Positions 1 to 8,712 of a stretch of 64,000 bases of DNA are shown piece by piece (the first letter of the stretch is position 1; each line of letters opens with the position of its first letter). The DNA comes from Methylobacterium durans (GTDB lineage: Bacteria > Pseudomonadota > Alphaproteobacteria > Rhizobiales > Beijerinckiaceae). The notes below the pieces were generated by a model, which worked only from the letters and a program-made list of their open reading frames with translations, was not told where the DNA came from and did not search any database. The stretch spans positions 496,001 to 560,000 of the forward strand of contig NZ_CP029550.1 in the NCBI RefSeq assembly GCF_003173715.1, written 5' to 3'. The translations under genes and the position numbers were made by a program.

Positions 1-392
1 TCCCGCAGCACGTTCGACGACCTCGCGTTCATTCCAAAGATCGACGCAGCCGTCGAGCGTCACCGTATCACCGCTCACACGGACGCGGACGTTACCTGTA
101 TTGCCAACGGAGCGCTTCAGAGCACCGAGGATGGCCGATCTGACCTCCTCGCAAGCCAGGGGCCGGATGCCGAGCAGATTTACGATCCCACGTACGCCAG
201 GTAATCGAATAACTGCACGATCCAGGACTGCCTTCTGGTGTTCACTGGGCACGCTGCCGTTAGAAACACCCAGCCGTCCTCGACCACGATCCCGACTGAT
301 GCATGCGGGATCCGCTCGTCCATTTCGGCAACTTCAGCAGTGCGGTGGGCAAGCTCCTCGTCGCTCGCTCTCGAGGCCTCCCTACAACACAC
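1..392 (-). pseudogene. BON-domain protein, frameshifted and cut by the window edge
   Basis: The minus strand encodes two BON-like modules. The first begins after a GTG at 392 and reads through a VEDGWVFLT strand typical of BON domains, but then leaves frame near position 255. The continuation is in another frame, with the signatures SVPSEHQKAVLDRAV, LPGVRGIVNL and VSGDTVTLDGCVDLWNE, the last belonging to a second BON module that runs off the left edge. BON proteins (OsmY type) are small periplasmic or envelope-associated proteins thought to bind lipid; BON and CBS genes are common in low-oxygen regulons. The broken frame is seen directly. Its location beside fixK suggests the same regulon, but no box was found in front of it. 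Confidence 0.6.
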
Positions 393-480
393 CTTGAGGC
401 GGCTGGCGACTGTGCAGGGGACCCTCCCCGTCTCGCGACGGCGTCAGACGGTCCTGTGTCGGAAGGCCACAGCTGGAACT

Positions 481-1164
481 TCAGGCGTCGAGGCGACGGA
501 GGGCAGCCGGGTTGCGTAGGATGACCGAGCGGCGGTTGGTTGGCAACGCGATGACACCCTCGCGCTCGAGTTGCGTCAGCGAGCGAGACACGCTCTCGAT
601 GGTGAGGCCGAGATGGTCGGCGATGTCGGCCCGCGACATCGGCAGGTTGATGCTTTCCTCTCCCGTCATCCGTTCGGACAGGCCGATCAGGAAGCTTGCG
701 ATCCTCTCCCTGGCCGACTTCCGCCCAAGAAGCATCATGTGGTCCTGAGCGCGCTCGAGCCCGCGCAATAGTGCGCCGACAACCTCACGGGCGAGGCAAC
801 CCCCGTCACCCGCTAACGTGCTCCGGTCGCTCGCACGGTAGATGATCAGTTTCGTGTCGGTCACGGCTTCGGCACTGAACCGGTGCTCCTCCCCCGCTTC
901 GACCCCGAAGATATCCCCGGGCAGGTGGAAGGCGTCGATCTGCCGACGTCCGTCGCTCAGAAGCTTGTAGGTCCGGACCGCGCCCGACGCGACCTTGTAG
1001 AAGAAGGCGATCCGGTCGCCTTCGGCGAAGATCTCTTCGTCCGCTGTGAACGCGCGCCGCGATCCCGCCTTCGGCTCCGGCGTCTGCCGCGGAGAGAACG
1101 CGGCGTCCGGAAGAGCGCCTCCAAGAGCGGGAAGAAGGCCGGCGGTGGCAAGGACGGTCTGCAT
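481..1164 (-). CDS. fixK: Crp/Fnr-family transcriptional regulator, FixK type
   Basis: 227 aa with an N-terminal cyclic-nucleotide-like beta-roll (about residues 40-125), a long dimer helix with the GRKSARERIASFL motif (about 145-160), and a C-terminal winged helix with MSRADIADHLGLTIESVSR as helix-turn-helix. The Fnr cysteine cluster is absent, as expected for FixK proteins, which do not sense oxygen themselves but relay FixLJ. The recognition helix carries the E..SR pattern that reads TTGA half-sites, matching the boxes found through the window. It follows a single-domain receiver gene on the same strand by 83 bp. I infer it is the master activator of the cco, hemA and hemN genes here. Assignment to FixK rather than FnrN rests on the missing cysteines and the neighbouring fixLJ. 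Confidence 0.88.
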   Translation of the reverse strand: MQTVLATAGLLPALGGALPDAAFSPRQTPEPKAGSRRAFTADEEIFAEGDRIAFFYKVASGAVRTYKLLSDGRRQIDAFHLPGDIFGVEAGEEHRFSAEAVTDTKLIIYRASDRSTLAGDGGCLAREVVGALLRGLERAQDHMMLLGRKSARERIASFLIGLSERMTGEESINLPMSRADIADHLGLTIESVSRSLTQLEREGVIALPTNRRSVILRNPAALRRLDA

Positions 1165-1207
1165 GGGAGCCTCGGCGTCGGTGACGTGGGCTCTTCGATA
1201 CGTCCTA

Positions 1208-1253
1208 CTTGGGACCCAAGAAATTCAGATGATCCCCCTAAGGGATTCTACGT
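1208..1253 (-). promoter_or_regulatory. Candidate fixK promoter region with palindromes
   Basis: The 83-bp gap ahead of fixK holds a 13-bp palindrome CTTGGGACCCAAG (1208-1220). Upstream on the minus strand there is a TACGTAG..TCCCTTAGG stretch (1234-1253) that resembles FixJ/LuxR-type sites in rhizobial fixK promoters, and it overlaps the stop of the receiver gene. Resemblance is from memory and inexact, so a FixJ site is only a suggestion. Confidence 0.3.
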
Positions 1254-1649
1254 AGGCGTGAGACCGCCCATTCGACTTCCGGACCTCAAGGCATCCCGAA
1301 TGCCTTCCAGAAGCGATCCGTCCTCGAAAGGCTTTTCGACGACAAGGCGGAAGCCGGCATCGGTCGCACGCGCGCGAAGCGCCCGCGAGCCCTTGCCAGT
1401 GATGAGGATGGCGGGAAGCTCCACGTGCCGACTGCGCAACCTGTCGATCAGCTCGACACCGTCCATGCCTGGCATCTGATAGTCGACGACGAGACAGCCA
1501 CTCCCTGGCAGCACCGGCTCGTCGAGCAACTTCGCGCCGTTCTCGTAGAGACGTACATCGAGCCCCTCTAGCTCTAACACGAACCTCAGCGAGTCGCGCA
1601 CCGCCTCGTCGTCGTCGACGACGAGGACCGGTCCCTTGAAGGTGGTCAT
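1248..1649 (-). CDS. Single-domain response regulator (receiver only)
   Basis: 133 aa consisting of one CheY-like receiver and no output domain. The acidic pocket VDDDE (about residues 11-15), the phospho-acceptor Asp in VVDYQMPGMDG (near residue 57), the conserved Thr of LITG and the Lys of VEKPF are all present, so it should be phosphorylatable. The sequence is FixJ-like. A FixK/FNR box lies at 1705-1718, about 62 bp from the start codon, and fixK follows downstream, so the gene is likely under FixK control and may tune FixLJ output, for example as a phosphate sink. That role is inference; receiver-only proteins near fixK are known in rhizobia. Confidence 0.85.
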   Translation of the reverse strand: MTTFKGPVLVVDDDEAVRDSLRFVLELEGLDVRLYENGAKLLDEPVLPGSGCLVVDYQMPGMDGVELIDRLRSRHVELPAILITGKGSRALRARATDAGFRLVVEKPFEDGSLLEGIRDALRSGSRMGGLTPT

Positions 1650-1704
1650 GGCAACGATGGATCCTCGGTTGCCCTTCGTCTACGCGGAACCCGGGGAGGA
1701 TACC

Positions 1705-1718
1705 TTGATCTGCCTCAA
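1705..1718 (-). promoter_or_regulatory. FixK/FNR box upstream of the receiver gene
   Basis: TTGATCTGCCTCAA, with both TTGA/TCAA half-sites intact. The centre is 62 bp from the receiver start codon at 1649, which leaves room for a class II promoter (box near -41.5) and a leader of about 20 nt. Confidence 0.75.
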
Positions 1719-1747
1719 GTGGCCTGAAGCGCGTCCGCCGAGGAGTA

Positions 1748-2189
1748 TCACCCCAAAGCCGGAGTGATGCGCTCGTTCAGGGCATCATCGACTGGCTCGC
1801 GTCTACCGAGCGGAAGGTCGCGGATCGAGAGCATGCCGACTACTTCCTCGCCGTCCTTCACAGGCAGATGGCACAGGCAGATGGCGGCAGTGGCCCTGCA
1901 GCATCCGCGCGAAGGCATCCTGCGCATCGGCGGTAGCAGGAATGGTTGCCGGGTTCCGGGTCATCACGTCGCGGACGAGGGTAAGCATCGGATCGCGATG
2001 GTCGGCGATGACGCGGAGCGCGATGTCGCGCTCGTTGAGGATGCCGACGAGCCTCGTGCCGTCGAACACGGCGAGGGCGCCGACCCCCTTTTCGCGGATC
2101 CGGTGGCAGGCCGCCGCGACCGTGTGAGTGCCGCTGACGCGTTGGAGCGGGCGGCCCGCGAGCAGATCGGCGACGGAACGTCTGGACAT
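1748..2189 (-). pseudogene. CBS-domain protein broken by a 13-bp duplication
   Basis: Starts at ATG 2189 behind a GGAGG site. The first CBS module is intact (VADLLAG through MLTLVRDVMT, with GIL-NERDI). In the second module the frame is lost after GHCRHLPV because a 13-bp unit is present twice in tandem (1859-1884). Removing one copy restores HLPVKDGEEVVGML, then SIRDLPLGR, to a TGA at 1748-1750. CBS pairs bind adenosyl ligands, and stand-alone CBS proteins are frequent in FixK/FNR regulons. The perfect box at 2355-2368 lies about 170 bp upstream and could serve this gene as well as pqqC. Without repair the protein would be truncated with an aberrant tail. Confidence 0.8.
1859..1884. repeat. 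13-bp perfect tandem duplication inside the CBS gene
   Basis: CACAGGCAGATGG occurs twice head to tail (1859-1871 and 1872-1884). The 13-bp gain shifts the CBS reading frame by +1. The form suggests slipped-strand mispairing and is in principle reversible. Confidence 0.92.
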
Positions 2190-2354
2190 GCTGTTCCTCC
2201 GGTTCATGCGCTCCGGACATCTTGCCGAGCTGGCGGCCGAGCAGACGCTTGGCCGGGACGGTTCCTCGACATCACGTCGCCCGATCACGCAGGATGCGAG
2301 CGGAAGACCATCCCTCGGACTATGGTTCTCCTAGACTGCGGCAGGCCAACCACC

Positions 2355-2368
2355 TTGATCTGAATCAA
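2355..2368. promoter_or_regulatory. FixK/FNR box between the CBS gene and pqqC
   Basis: TTGATCTGAATCAA is a near-perfect palindrome. Its centre is 64 bp from the pqqC start; it could also act leftward on the CBS gene. Confidence 0.8.
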
Positions 2369-2425
2369 GGCATGTTTGCATCCGGATGCACTTGGCTCTG
2401 CCCACCGATCGAACCGGAATTCGCC

Positions 2426-3208
2426 ATGACCGCAGCCTTCCCGACCCCCGCTGCCGACGAGAACCAGCGGCTGCTCAGCCCCGAGGAACTGGAGGCGGCC
2501 CTCCGCGACATCGGTGCCCGGCGCTACCACAACTTGCACCCGTTCCATCGTCTGCTTCACGATGGCAAGTTGAACAAGGATCAGGTCCGGGCCTGGGCGC
2601 TGAACCGCTACTATTACCAGGCGATGATCCCGGTGAAGGATGCCGCCGTGCTCGCCCGGATGACGGACGCCTCCCTGCGCCGGGTCTGGCGCCAGCGTAT
2701 CGTCGACCACGACGGCGACCATCCGGGCGACGGCGGCATCGAGCGCTGGCTGAAGCTCACCGAGGGCGTCGGCTTCGACCGCGACTACGTGCTCTCGACG
2801 CGGGGCATCCTCTCGGCGACCCGCTTCTCGGTGGACGCCTACGTGCACTTCGTCTCCGAGCGCTCGCTCCTCGAGGCGATCGCCTCCTCGCTCACGGAGA
2901 TGTTCTCGCCGACCATCATCTCCGAGCGCGTCGCCGGGATGCTGAAGAACTACGACTTCATCACCAAGGACACGCTCGCCTATTTCGACAAGCGCCTCAC
3001 CCAGGCGCCGCGCGACGCGGACTTCGCCCTCGACTACGTGAAGCAGCACGCCACCACCCCGGCCCTGCAGAGGCAGGCGATGGCGGCGCTGACCTTCAAG
3101 TGCAACGTCCTCTGGACGCAGCTCGACGCGCTCTACTTTGCCTACGTGGCGCCGGGCATGATCCCGCCGGACGCGTGGCGCCCGGGCGAGGGGCTGCAAG
3201 CGGAGTAG
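2426..3208 (+). CDS. pqqC: Pyrroloquinoline-quinone synthase PqqC, stand-alone
   Basis: 260 aa, full length for PqqC, the cofactor-less oxidase that closes and oxidises the PQQ precursor with O2. Family landmarks are visible: the N-terminal RYHNLHPFHRLL helix, LNRYYYQAMIPVKDAA, and the active-site stretch IVDHDGDHPGDGGIERWLKL, followed by RFSVDAYVHF and the C-terminal LWTQLDALYFAYV. ATG 2426 was chosen because it sits 64 bp from the box at 2355-2368 and begins the conserved part; the upstream open frame overlaps that promoter. No pqqA, B, D or E is nearby, and the PqqD extension I recall in the Methylobacterium PqqCD fusion is missing, so this is probably a second copy. An O2-using enzyme under a low-oxygen activator is unexpected. 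Confidence 0.88.
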   Translation: MTAAFPTPAADENQRLLSPEELEAALRDIGARRYHNLHPFHRLLHDGKLNKDQVRAWALNRYYYQAMIPVKDAAVLARMTDASLRRVWRQRIVDHDGDHPGDGGIERWLKLTEGVGFDRDYVLSTRGILSATRFSVDAYVHFVSERSLLEAIASSLTEMFSPTIISERVAGMLKNYDFITKDTLAYFDKRLTQAPRDADFALDYVKQHATTPALQRQAMAALTFKCNVLWTQLDALYFAYVAPGMIPPDAWRPGEGLQAE

Positions 3209-3232
3209 GATCCTCGGCTGCGGCGGCCGACC

Positions 3233-3841
3233 CTAGACTTTGCCGGCCGTCAGGGTCATCCGCACGAGTTCCGAGAGGCTGCCGGCATGCATCTTGGCCA
3301 TGACGTTCGCGCGGTAGATCTCGATCGTCCGCGGGCTAATGCCGAGATCGAAGCCGATGGCCTTGTTGGCCTTGCCGGCAACAAGGCCATCCAGCACCTG
3401 GCGCTCCCGTTCGGAAAGCGCGGCAAGGCGGTTCTGGATCGCGGACAGTTGCGCATCCTGGCCGGTGCGCAGCTCGCCGCTGCGCATGGCCGAGCGGACG
3501 GCAGTCAGGAAGATTTCGTCGTCGAACGGCTTCTCAATGAAGTCGACGGCGCCTTCCTTCATCGCCTCGACGGCCAGAGGGACGTCCGCATGCCCGGTCA
3601 TCACGATTACGGGAGTCCCACACCCTCGTTCTCGAAGCTGGCGGAGGAAGGCAATGCCGTCGAGGCCTGGCATCCGCACGTCCGTCACGATGCAGCCCGG
3701 CACATCCGTAACGGCTTCCAGGTAGGCGATAGCCGACTCGTGAAGCCGCACTGGCAACCCGTCCGAAGCGAGCAGGAAGGCCAGCGACTGCCGGACCGCG
3801 AGGTCGTCGTCCACGACATGAACGACGGGCTCACTCGACAT
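3233..3841 (-). CDS. fixJ: Two-component response regulator FixJ
   Basis: 202 aa with the FixJ architecture: a receiver domain (about 1-120) containing VVDDD, the acceptor Asp in VTDVRMPGLDG, VMTGHAD and FIEKPF, a short linker, then a LuxR/GerE helix-turn-helix (about 137-200) with LSERERQVLDGLVAG and GISPRTIEIYRANVM. It overlaps the end of fixL by 11 nt, so translation is probably coupled. Known role: phosphorylated by FixL at low oxygen, it activates fixK. It converges with pqqC, with 24 bp between the stops. The gene is intact even though its partner fixL is not. Confidence 0.93.
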   Translation of the reverse strand: MSSEPVVHVVDDDLAVRQSLAFLLASDGLPVRLHESAIAYLEAVTDVPGCIVTDVRMPGLDGIAFLRQLRERGCGTPVIVMTGHADVPLAVEAMKEGAVDFIEKPFDDEIFLTAVRSAMRSGELRTGQDAQLSAIQNRLAALSERERQVLDGLVAGKANKAIGFDLGISPRTIEIYRANVMAKMHAGSLSELVRMTLTAGKV

Positions 3842-5290
3842 CGGTCATCTCCCTCCGGTCGACCGTCCGCAAGGTGAAATGGAAGAGCGTTCCGCTTCCC
3901 GGGCCGCGCTCCACCCAGATCTTGCCGCCATGCGCTTCTACGATGGTGCGACAAATGGAAAGACCCACACCCATTCCGTGGGCCTTCGTCGTCACGAAGG
4001 GTTGGAAGAGCTGGGCCGCGATCTCCGGCGCGATCCCGGTACCAGTGTCCGAGACGCACACCTCTACGAGGGCATCCGCCGGACGGGCATGCGTGGCGAT
4101 GTGGAGTTCGCGTCGAGGCGCCTCGTGCATCGCCTCGATCGCGTTGCGGATGAGGTTCAGAAGCACCTGCTGCACTTGAATGCGGTCAGCAACCACGAGC
4201 GGCGCGTCGGGATCGAAGGCGAAGCCCACCCGCACTCCCTTCTCCTTCGCGCCGACGAGAGCCAACGCGCTGGCCTCTTCGATCAGCTTGGGTAGATTCT
4301 CGATGTGGCGCTCGCCCTCCCCCTCGAGACGAACTCGCGCAGGTGCCGGATCACCTGTCCTGCACGCAGAGCCTGCTCCGCGGCTTGGTTGACTGCGTCC
4401 GACAGCATCGCAACCTCGGCACCCTTCATGCGGCCGAGCAGCCGCCGGCATCCCTTGAGGTAGCTTGCGATCGCGGTCAGCGGCTGGTTGATCTCGTGTG
4501 CGAGCGTCGAAGCCATCTCTCCGAGGGCAGTGAACCGCGACATATGCACCAGTTCGGCCTGCAGTTCCTGCAAGCGGGTCTCCGTCTTCTGCCGCTCCGT
4601 CAGATCGCGGATGAATCCTGTGAAGTAGCGCACGCCGCCTGAGCGCATCTCGCCCACCGACAATTCCATCGGGAAGGTCGAACCATCCCGGCGCAGCCCG
4701 ACCACGACGCGGCCGATGCCGATGATCCGACGCTCTCCAGTCTTGAGATAACGCGCCATGTAGCCGTCGTGCTGACTCCTATAGGGCTCCGGCATAAGCA
4801 TGCTGACATTTCTGCCGACGACTTCGTCTGGCTCATATCCGAACTGGCGCACCGCCGTCGCACTGAATGACTGAATGCGCGCCTCCTCATCGATGACGAT
4901 CATCGCATCCGGCACAGTCTCCAGGATGGAGCGCAGATGCGCCTCGCTGGTGCGCAACGCTTCCTCGGCTGCGTTCCGGTCCGACAAACCCCAGATCGCT
5001 TGCGTATAGCCGACGATCGCCCCTGCCCCATCACGCACCGGAACGACGAGAACCTTGGCGCGGTACGACCTTCCATCAGCCCTCTTGCTGAGACCCTCCT
5101 CTTCGTAGCGGCCGCTTTCGCGCGCCTCGGCGAGGATCCGTTCCGGCGTGCCGGCCTCAAGATCGTCTGAGGAGAAGAAGACCGAGATGTGCCGTCCGAG
5201 AAGCTCGGACTCGCTCCAGCGGCTGATGTGCGACCGTCCGGGATACCAGCCAGTGATGCGCCCTTCGCGATCGAGGGTGGCCAGCGCCAT
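3831..5290 (-). pseudogene. fixL: Oxygen-sensing histidine kinase FixL with a frameshift
   Basis: The N-terminal part has a PAS domain (starting [12 protein letters not shown]) and a second, haem-binding PAS. That PAS keeps the proximal His in [10 protein letters not shown] and the regulatory Arg in IIGIGR, equivalent to H200 and R220 of Bradyrhizobium FixL. The dimerisation H-box [12 protein letters not shown] follows, up to HLREFVSRG. The frame then breaks at a five-C run (4319-4323, plus strand). One extra base gives [18 protein letters not shown] and the full ATPase domain (NLIRNAIEA, VSDTGTGI, GMGVGLSICR) to 3831. As written, sensor and catalytic halves are separate. The start at 5290 is the first ATG before the conserved PAS; earlier starts are possible. 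The cause is pseudogene, phase variation or sequencing error. Confidence 0.85.
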
Positions 5291-5507
5291 CTCCAAGGCA
5301 CCCTCCGGCACATGGCTGCCTGTGGCTGGAGCGGAGGCCCTTCCCGCTCCCGGTGCCGTTGCGTGATCCAAAAGTCCCTCCGCCCCACAATCCGGGTCGC
5401 CGAGAAAATAGGCCGACCCACCCCCTAGCGGCAAACTCGTAAAATCGAGTGACCGAAGTGCGCAGGACCGGCAACCGAAGACCGAAGCGCGGCAGAGTAC
5501 CTGGCGC

Positions 5508-6860
5508 CTAGACGGCGCGGCTGTGGGTACGTCCCGAGGTGCCGAGATAGGCATCGAACGCAGCTGCAACACTCCTGACGAACGGCCGCGCCTCCCTTGG
5601 AACGCTAACGACATTGCCCTTGATGCGCACGAGGCCGTCCGCTTCGAGGTTGGTCAGTCGGGGCGCCGCATGGAGGATCTCTCCCGGGCTCCGGCCGTGC
5701 GCCCGGCAGACCCGCCCGACGTCTACCGCGAAGTCGCACATCACCCGCTCGATCAGTTCGGCGCGGAGGCGATCGTCGCCGGTCAGAGCGTAGCCCTTGA
5801 CTGCCGCCAACTCGCCCAGTGCGACGCGCTCCGCGTATGACCGGATTGCGGTCTCGTTCTGCACGTAGCCCTGAGGCAACCTGCCGATCGCGGATGCTCC
5901 GAACCCGAGGAGCACGTCGCTCGGATCCGTCGTGTAGCCTTGGAAGTTCCGGCGCAGCGTTCCATCGTTCTGGGCGCGCGCCATGGCATCCTCGGGACGG
6001 GCGTAGTGGTCGAGCCCGATCCGGCGATAGCCAGCGGCCAGGAGGACCGTGGCGATGGCGTCCGCCTGAGCCTGCCGTGTCCCACCGTCCGGCAATGCGC
6101 CTTCGTCGATCCGGCGCTGGTGCTTCTTGAACGTGGGCACGTGGGCATACCCGAACACTGCGAAGCGGTCGGGAAGCAATTTGAGGCAGAGCCGGATGGT
6201 CTCGACGCAGGAGGCGACCGTCTGGTGCGGAAGGCCGTAGATGAGATCCAGGTTGATGCCGTCGACGCCTGCAGTTCGAAGGTGGTCCACGGCCTGAGCA
6301 GTCCGATCGAAGCTCTGCTCCCTGCGGATTGCCCGCTGGACCGACGGATCGAAGCTTTGGACACCGAGGCTGACGCGGGTCACGCCAGCTTCGCCGATCG
6401 CCTTCGACATCTCCGGTGAAAGTGTGCGCGGATCAATCTCGACGGCAACTTCGGCATCCGACGCTACGACAAAGCGAGACCGTAGCAGGGCGACGAGGTC
6501 ACCAAAGGCATCCGGCGCCATGATGGTGGGAGTGCCTCCCCCGAAATGGACATGCCGTACTTGGAGTGGGTGGACGAGGCGCGTGGCGACGAGGTCGATC
6601 TCGCGTCGCAACGCCGTCAAGTAGGCGTCGATGGGAGCGTCATGTTGCGTGATCGTAGTGTGGCAGCCGCAATACCAGCACATCGATCGGCAGAACGGCA
6701 CGTGCAGGTAGAGTGAAGCGTCGGCCCTTTGTGGGAGCGCGGACAACCAGCTGGCGTAGACGGCTGACGTCACGTCCCCGCTGAAATGCGGGCTCGCAGG
6801 GTAGCTCGTGTAGCGCGGCAGTCGCTCGTCCCCATAGCGAGCCCTGAGTTCGTCTCTCAT
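5508..6860 (-). CDS. hemN: Oxygen-independent coproporphyrinogen III oxidase HemN
   Basis: About 450 aa, typical for the radical-SAM enzyme that decarboxylates coproporphyrinogen III to protoporphyrinogen IX without oxygen. The [4Fe-4S]-binding motif is [10 protein letters not shown] (CX3CX2C plus the extra Cys of HemN), followed by VHFGGGTPT and VSLGVQSFD; the C-terminal HemN domain is present ([17 protein letters not shown]). ATG 6860 has a good GAGGAAG site; the upstream ATG at 6890 is less likely. A FixK/FNR box at 6940-6953, 86 bp upstream, explains low-oxygen induction. fixL follows, so hemN and fixLJ may share transcripts. Confidence 0.95.
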   Translation of the reverse strand: MRDELRARYGDERLPRYTSYPASPHFSGDVTSAVYASWLSALPQRADASLYLHVPFCRSMCWYCGCHTTITQHDAPIDAYLTALRREIDLVATRLVHPLQVRHVHFGGGTPTIMAPDAFGDLVALLRSRFVVASDAEVAVEIDPRTLSPEMSKAIGEAGVTRVSLGVQSFDPSVQRAIRREQSFDRTAQAVDHLRTAGVDGINLDLIYGLPHQTVASCVETIRLCLKLLPDRFAVFGYAHVPTFKKHQRRIDEGALPDGGTRQAQADAIATVLLAAGYRRIGLDHYARPEDAMARAQNDGTLRRNFQGYTTDPSDVLLGFGASAIGRLPQGYVQNETAIRSYAERVALGELAAVKGYALTGDDRLRAELIERVMCDFAVDVGRVCRAHGRSPGEILHAAPRLTNLEADGLVRIKGNVVSVPREARPFVRSVAAAFDAYLGTSGRTHSRAV

Positions 6861-6939
6861 GCGGCTTCCTCTTCGGCAGCGCAGGTCCATGTCGCACCGA
6901 GCGCCGGATCGTCGCTAAGGTTCGGAGGAAGGTGGCGCC

Positions 6940-6953
6940 TTGATGTAGCTCAA
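6940..6953 (-). promoter_or_regulatory. FixK/FNR box upstream of hemN
   Basis: TTGATGTAGCTCAA, both half-sites intact, centre 86 bp from the hemN start at 6860. Confidence 0.78.
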
Positions 6954-7138
6954 GCGCGTCCAGGTAGTCCGAAGCCCGCATACGGTCTGGAGCGTCGAAG
7001 GATTGTAAGGGACGGGGCGGGAGGTCGCTCACAGACGCGGTCGCAACAAGTCCGGAGACCTTCCTTCTGGAAGCTCGCGAGCCGCGCGCAGTTCTGCTGC
7101 GGCCTGGATCAAGGCGTCAGTGGTGGATGGACGCGCTA

Positions 7139-7645
7139 TCAGGGACCAACCGCGGCGAGTTCCTCCTTCGCCGTCTTGCCGAGCTCGCGCAGCTTCTCCG
7201 CCGTTGCTGAGGCGTAGTCCCGCACCGGTTGCGGTCCGGATCGAACGGCATCCTCGTAGGCGGCGATCTCCTTTTCGAGCGCCTGGGTCTCGACCTCGGC
7301 ATAGCGCCGAGAAAGCGCGAGATAGTCCAAAGGCTCGATGTTTTCGACGATGCTTCGCAACTCAAGATCCAGCGTATCGTGCAACTCGATGCCGGATGTC
7401 TTTGCCAGTCGGGCAAGTTCCGGCAGTTGCGCGGCGCGAAAGTCTCGGACGCGTTCCGCCAGCGCCTTGATATTAGGACGCGGGTCCTTGGCCGCCGCGA
7501 TTTCGGAGATGCGGGCCTGGAAGACAGCCGACGCATAGGCCGCCTCGATAAAGCGTCTTCCGGCTTCATCCGCACGGGCTCTGCCCGGTTGCGCGGCCCA
7601 GGAGACAAGGACAGCTAGGAACGCACGGCGCCCGATCACTGCCAT
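7139..7645 (-). CDS. Exported DUF4142-type protein at the end of the nap operon
   Basis: 168 aa from ATG 7645, which overlaps the last codons of napC by 9 nt, so it is probably translated with it. The first 25 residues form a signal peptide ([20 protein letters not shown]). The mature part is helical with regularly spaced charged residues and resembles DUF4142 proteins ([20 protein letters not shown], then [14 protein letters not shown]). DUF4142 proteins are periplasmic or outer-membrane associated and of unknown function. It is not a standard nap gene; a role in nitrate reductase assembly or envelope stress is only a guess. Confidence 0.7.
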   Translation of the reverse strand: MAVIGRRAFLAVLVSWAAQPGRARADEAGRRFIEAAYASAVFQARISEIAAAKDPRPNIKALAERVRDFRAAQLPELARLAKTSGIELHDTLDLELRSIVENIEPLDYLALSRRYAEVETQALEKEIAAYEDAVRSGPQPVRDYASATAEKLRELGKTAKEELAAVGP

Positions 7646-8249
7646 CCCGGGACCCCCTGCATGTTGGGCAGCTTGTGGGCGATGCCTTTGTGGCAATCGA
7701 TGCAAGTCTTCTCGCCCGTGAAGAGATGCTTCTCGTGCGCCGCCGCCGCCCGGGATTCTGCTTCGCCACGTCCATCGATTGCGCACTGTGGCAGTTGCGG
7801 CACTCCAGCGAGTCATTGGCCTTCATGCGCGCCCATTCGTGCTCGGCGAGATGTCGACGCAGGTCCAGAAACTTGTCGCGGGTGTCGATCGAGCCGAAGA
7901 TGTGGCCCCACACCTCCTTCGAGGCCTGCATCTTGCGCGCGATCTTGTCTGTCCACTGATGCGGGACATGACAATCGGGACAAGTGGCGCGCACGCCCGA
8001 TCGGTTGGCATAATGCACCGTGCCCTTGAGCTCTTCGAAGACGTTCGCCTTCATTTCATGACACGAGGTGCAGAATTTCTCCGTGTTGGTGGCCTCCAGG
8101 ACGGTGTTGAAGCCGCCCCAGAACAGAACGCCGGCGACGAAGCCTCCCAGCGTCAGAAATGCAAGAGAGAGCGTGACAGGCGGACGGACGGCCGTGCGCA
8201 CCCAGGGATTCAGCCAGAACCATGACCACGCTCGTGCGATCGCCGCCAT
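7637..8249 (-). pseudogene. napC: Tetrahaem quinol dehydrogenase NapC with a frameshift
   Basis: NapC/NirT-family cytochrome: a short cytoplasmic start, one membrane anchor (about residues 20-43), then haem motifs CTSCH, CPDCH and CRNCH in frame. After MDVAKQNP the frame is lost at a GC-rich run (about 7741-7755). One inserted base restores [15 protein letters not shown], the fourth haem motif CIDCH, and a TGA at 7637. NapC passes electrons from the quinol pool to NapB/NapA. As written, the fourth haem and C-terminus are missing, so electron delivery would fail unless the shift is an artefact. It overlaps the following DUF4142 start. Confidence 0.85.
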
Positions 8250-8250
8250 G

Positions 8251-8712
8251 TCAGCGTCTCCGCGGCTCGCGCTCGACGAGCGCGTCCATGTCGACGAAGG
8301 TGTTGGGAACGAGCGGTTTGGCGCCCGTCTGCGGCACGTGGCAGGCAAGGCAGGAATAGCGGCGCGGGGACACCCCTCCGAGCGTGTTGCCGTCTCGGTC
8401 CTGGTAGTGGGTGACGCTGATCATCGGTGCCTGCGATTGCTCGGTGAACTTCCGGGCATGGCAGGACAGGCACTTGTTGGCATTGAGGTCGAGGGCATAT
8501 CCCTCGATTGCGTGCGGAATGAGCGGCGGTTGGTCCGGGTAGTTCCGCATGCGCCGAACGTCGTCCGTGACCTGCCGCTGCATCGGAGGGGCCGGGGTCT
8601 CCCGCGTGAAGGGTTCGGGCCCGGTCAGCCGCGGAGCTTCCTGAGCGAGCAACGCGCCCGCCGCGAGGCACGCTGCACAGGCAAGTCCTGAGAGCAGATA
8701 GGGGCGCATCAT
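8251..8712 (-). CDS. napB: Periplasmic nitrate reductase dihaem subunit NapB
   Basis: About 153 aa with a cleavable signal peptide ([19 protein letters not shown]) and two c-type haem sites, CLSCH and CLACH. Family features include [11 protein letters not shown] and a His-rich MISVTHY between the haems. ATG 8712 overlaps the restored napA stop as ATGA; ATG 8709 is an alternative. NapB receives electrons from NapC and passes them to the NapA active site in the periplasm. The gene is intact, unlike its two neighbours. Confidence 0.92.
   Translation of the reverse strand: MMRPYLLSGLACAACLAAGALLAQEAPRLTGPEPFTRETPAPPMQRQVTDDVRRMRNYPDQPPLIPHAIEGYALDLNANKCLSCHARKFTEQSQAPMISVTHYQDRDGNTLGGVSPRRYSCLACHVPQTGAKPLVPNTFVDMDALVEREPRRR

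Noticed and set aside
7095..7112. GGATCAAGG near the end of the nap operon
   Set aside because: Only one half-site is present and there is no gene at proper distance.
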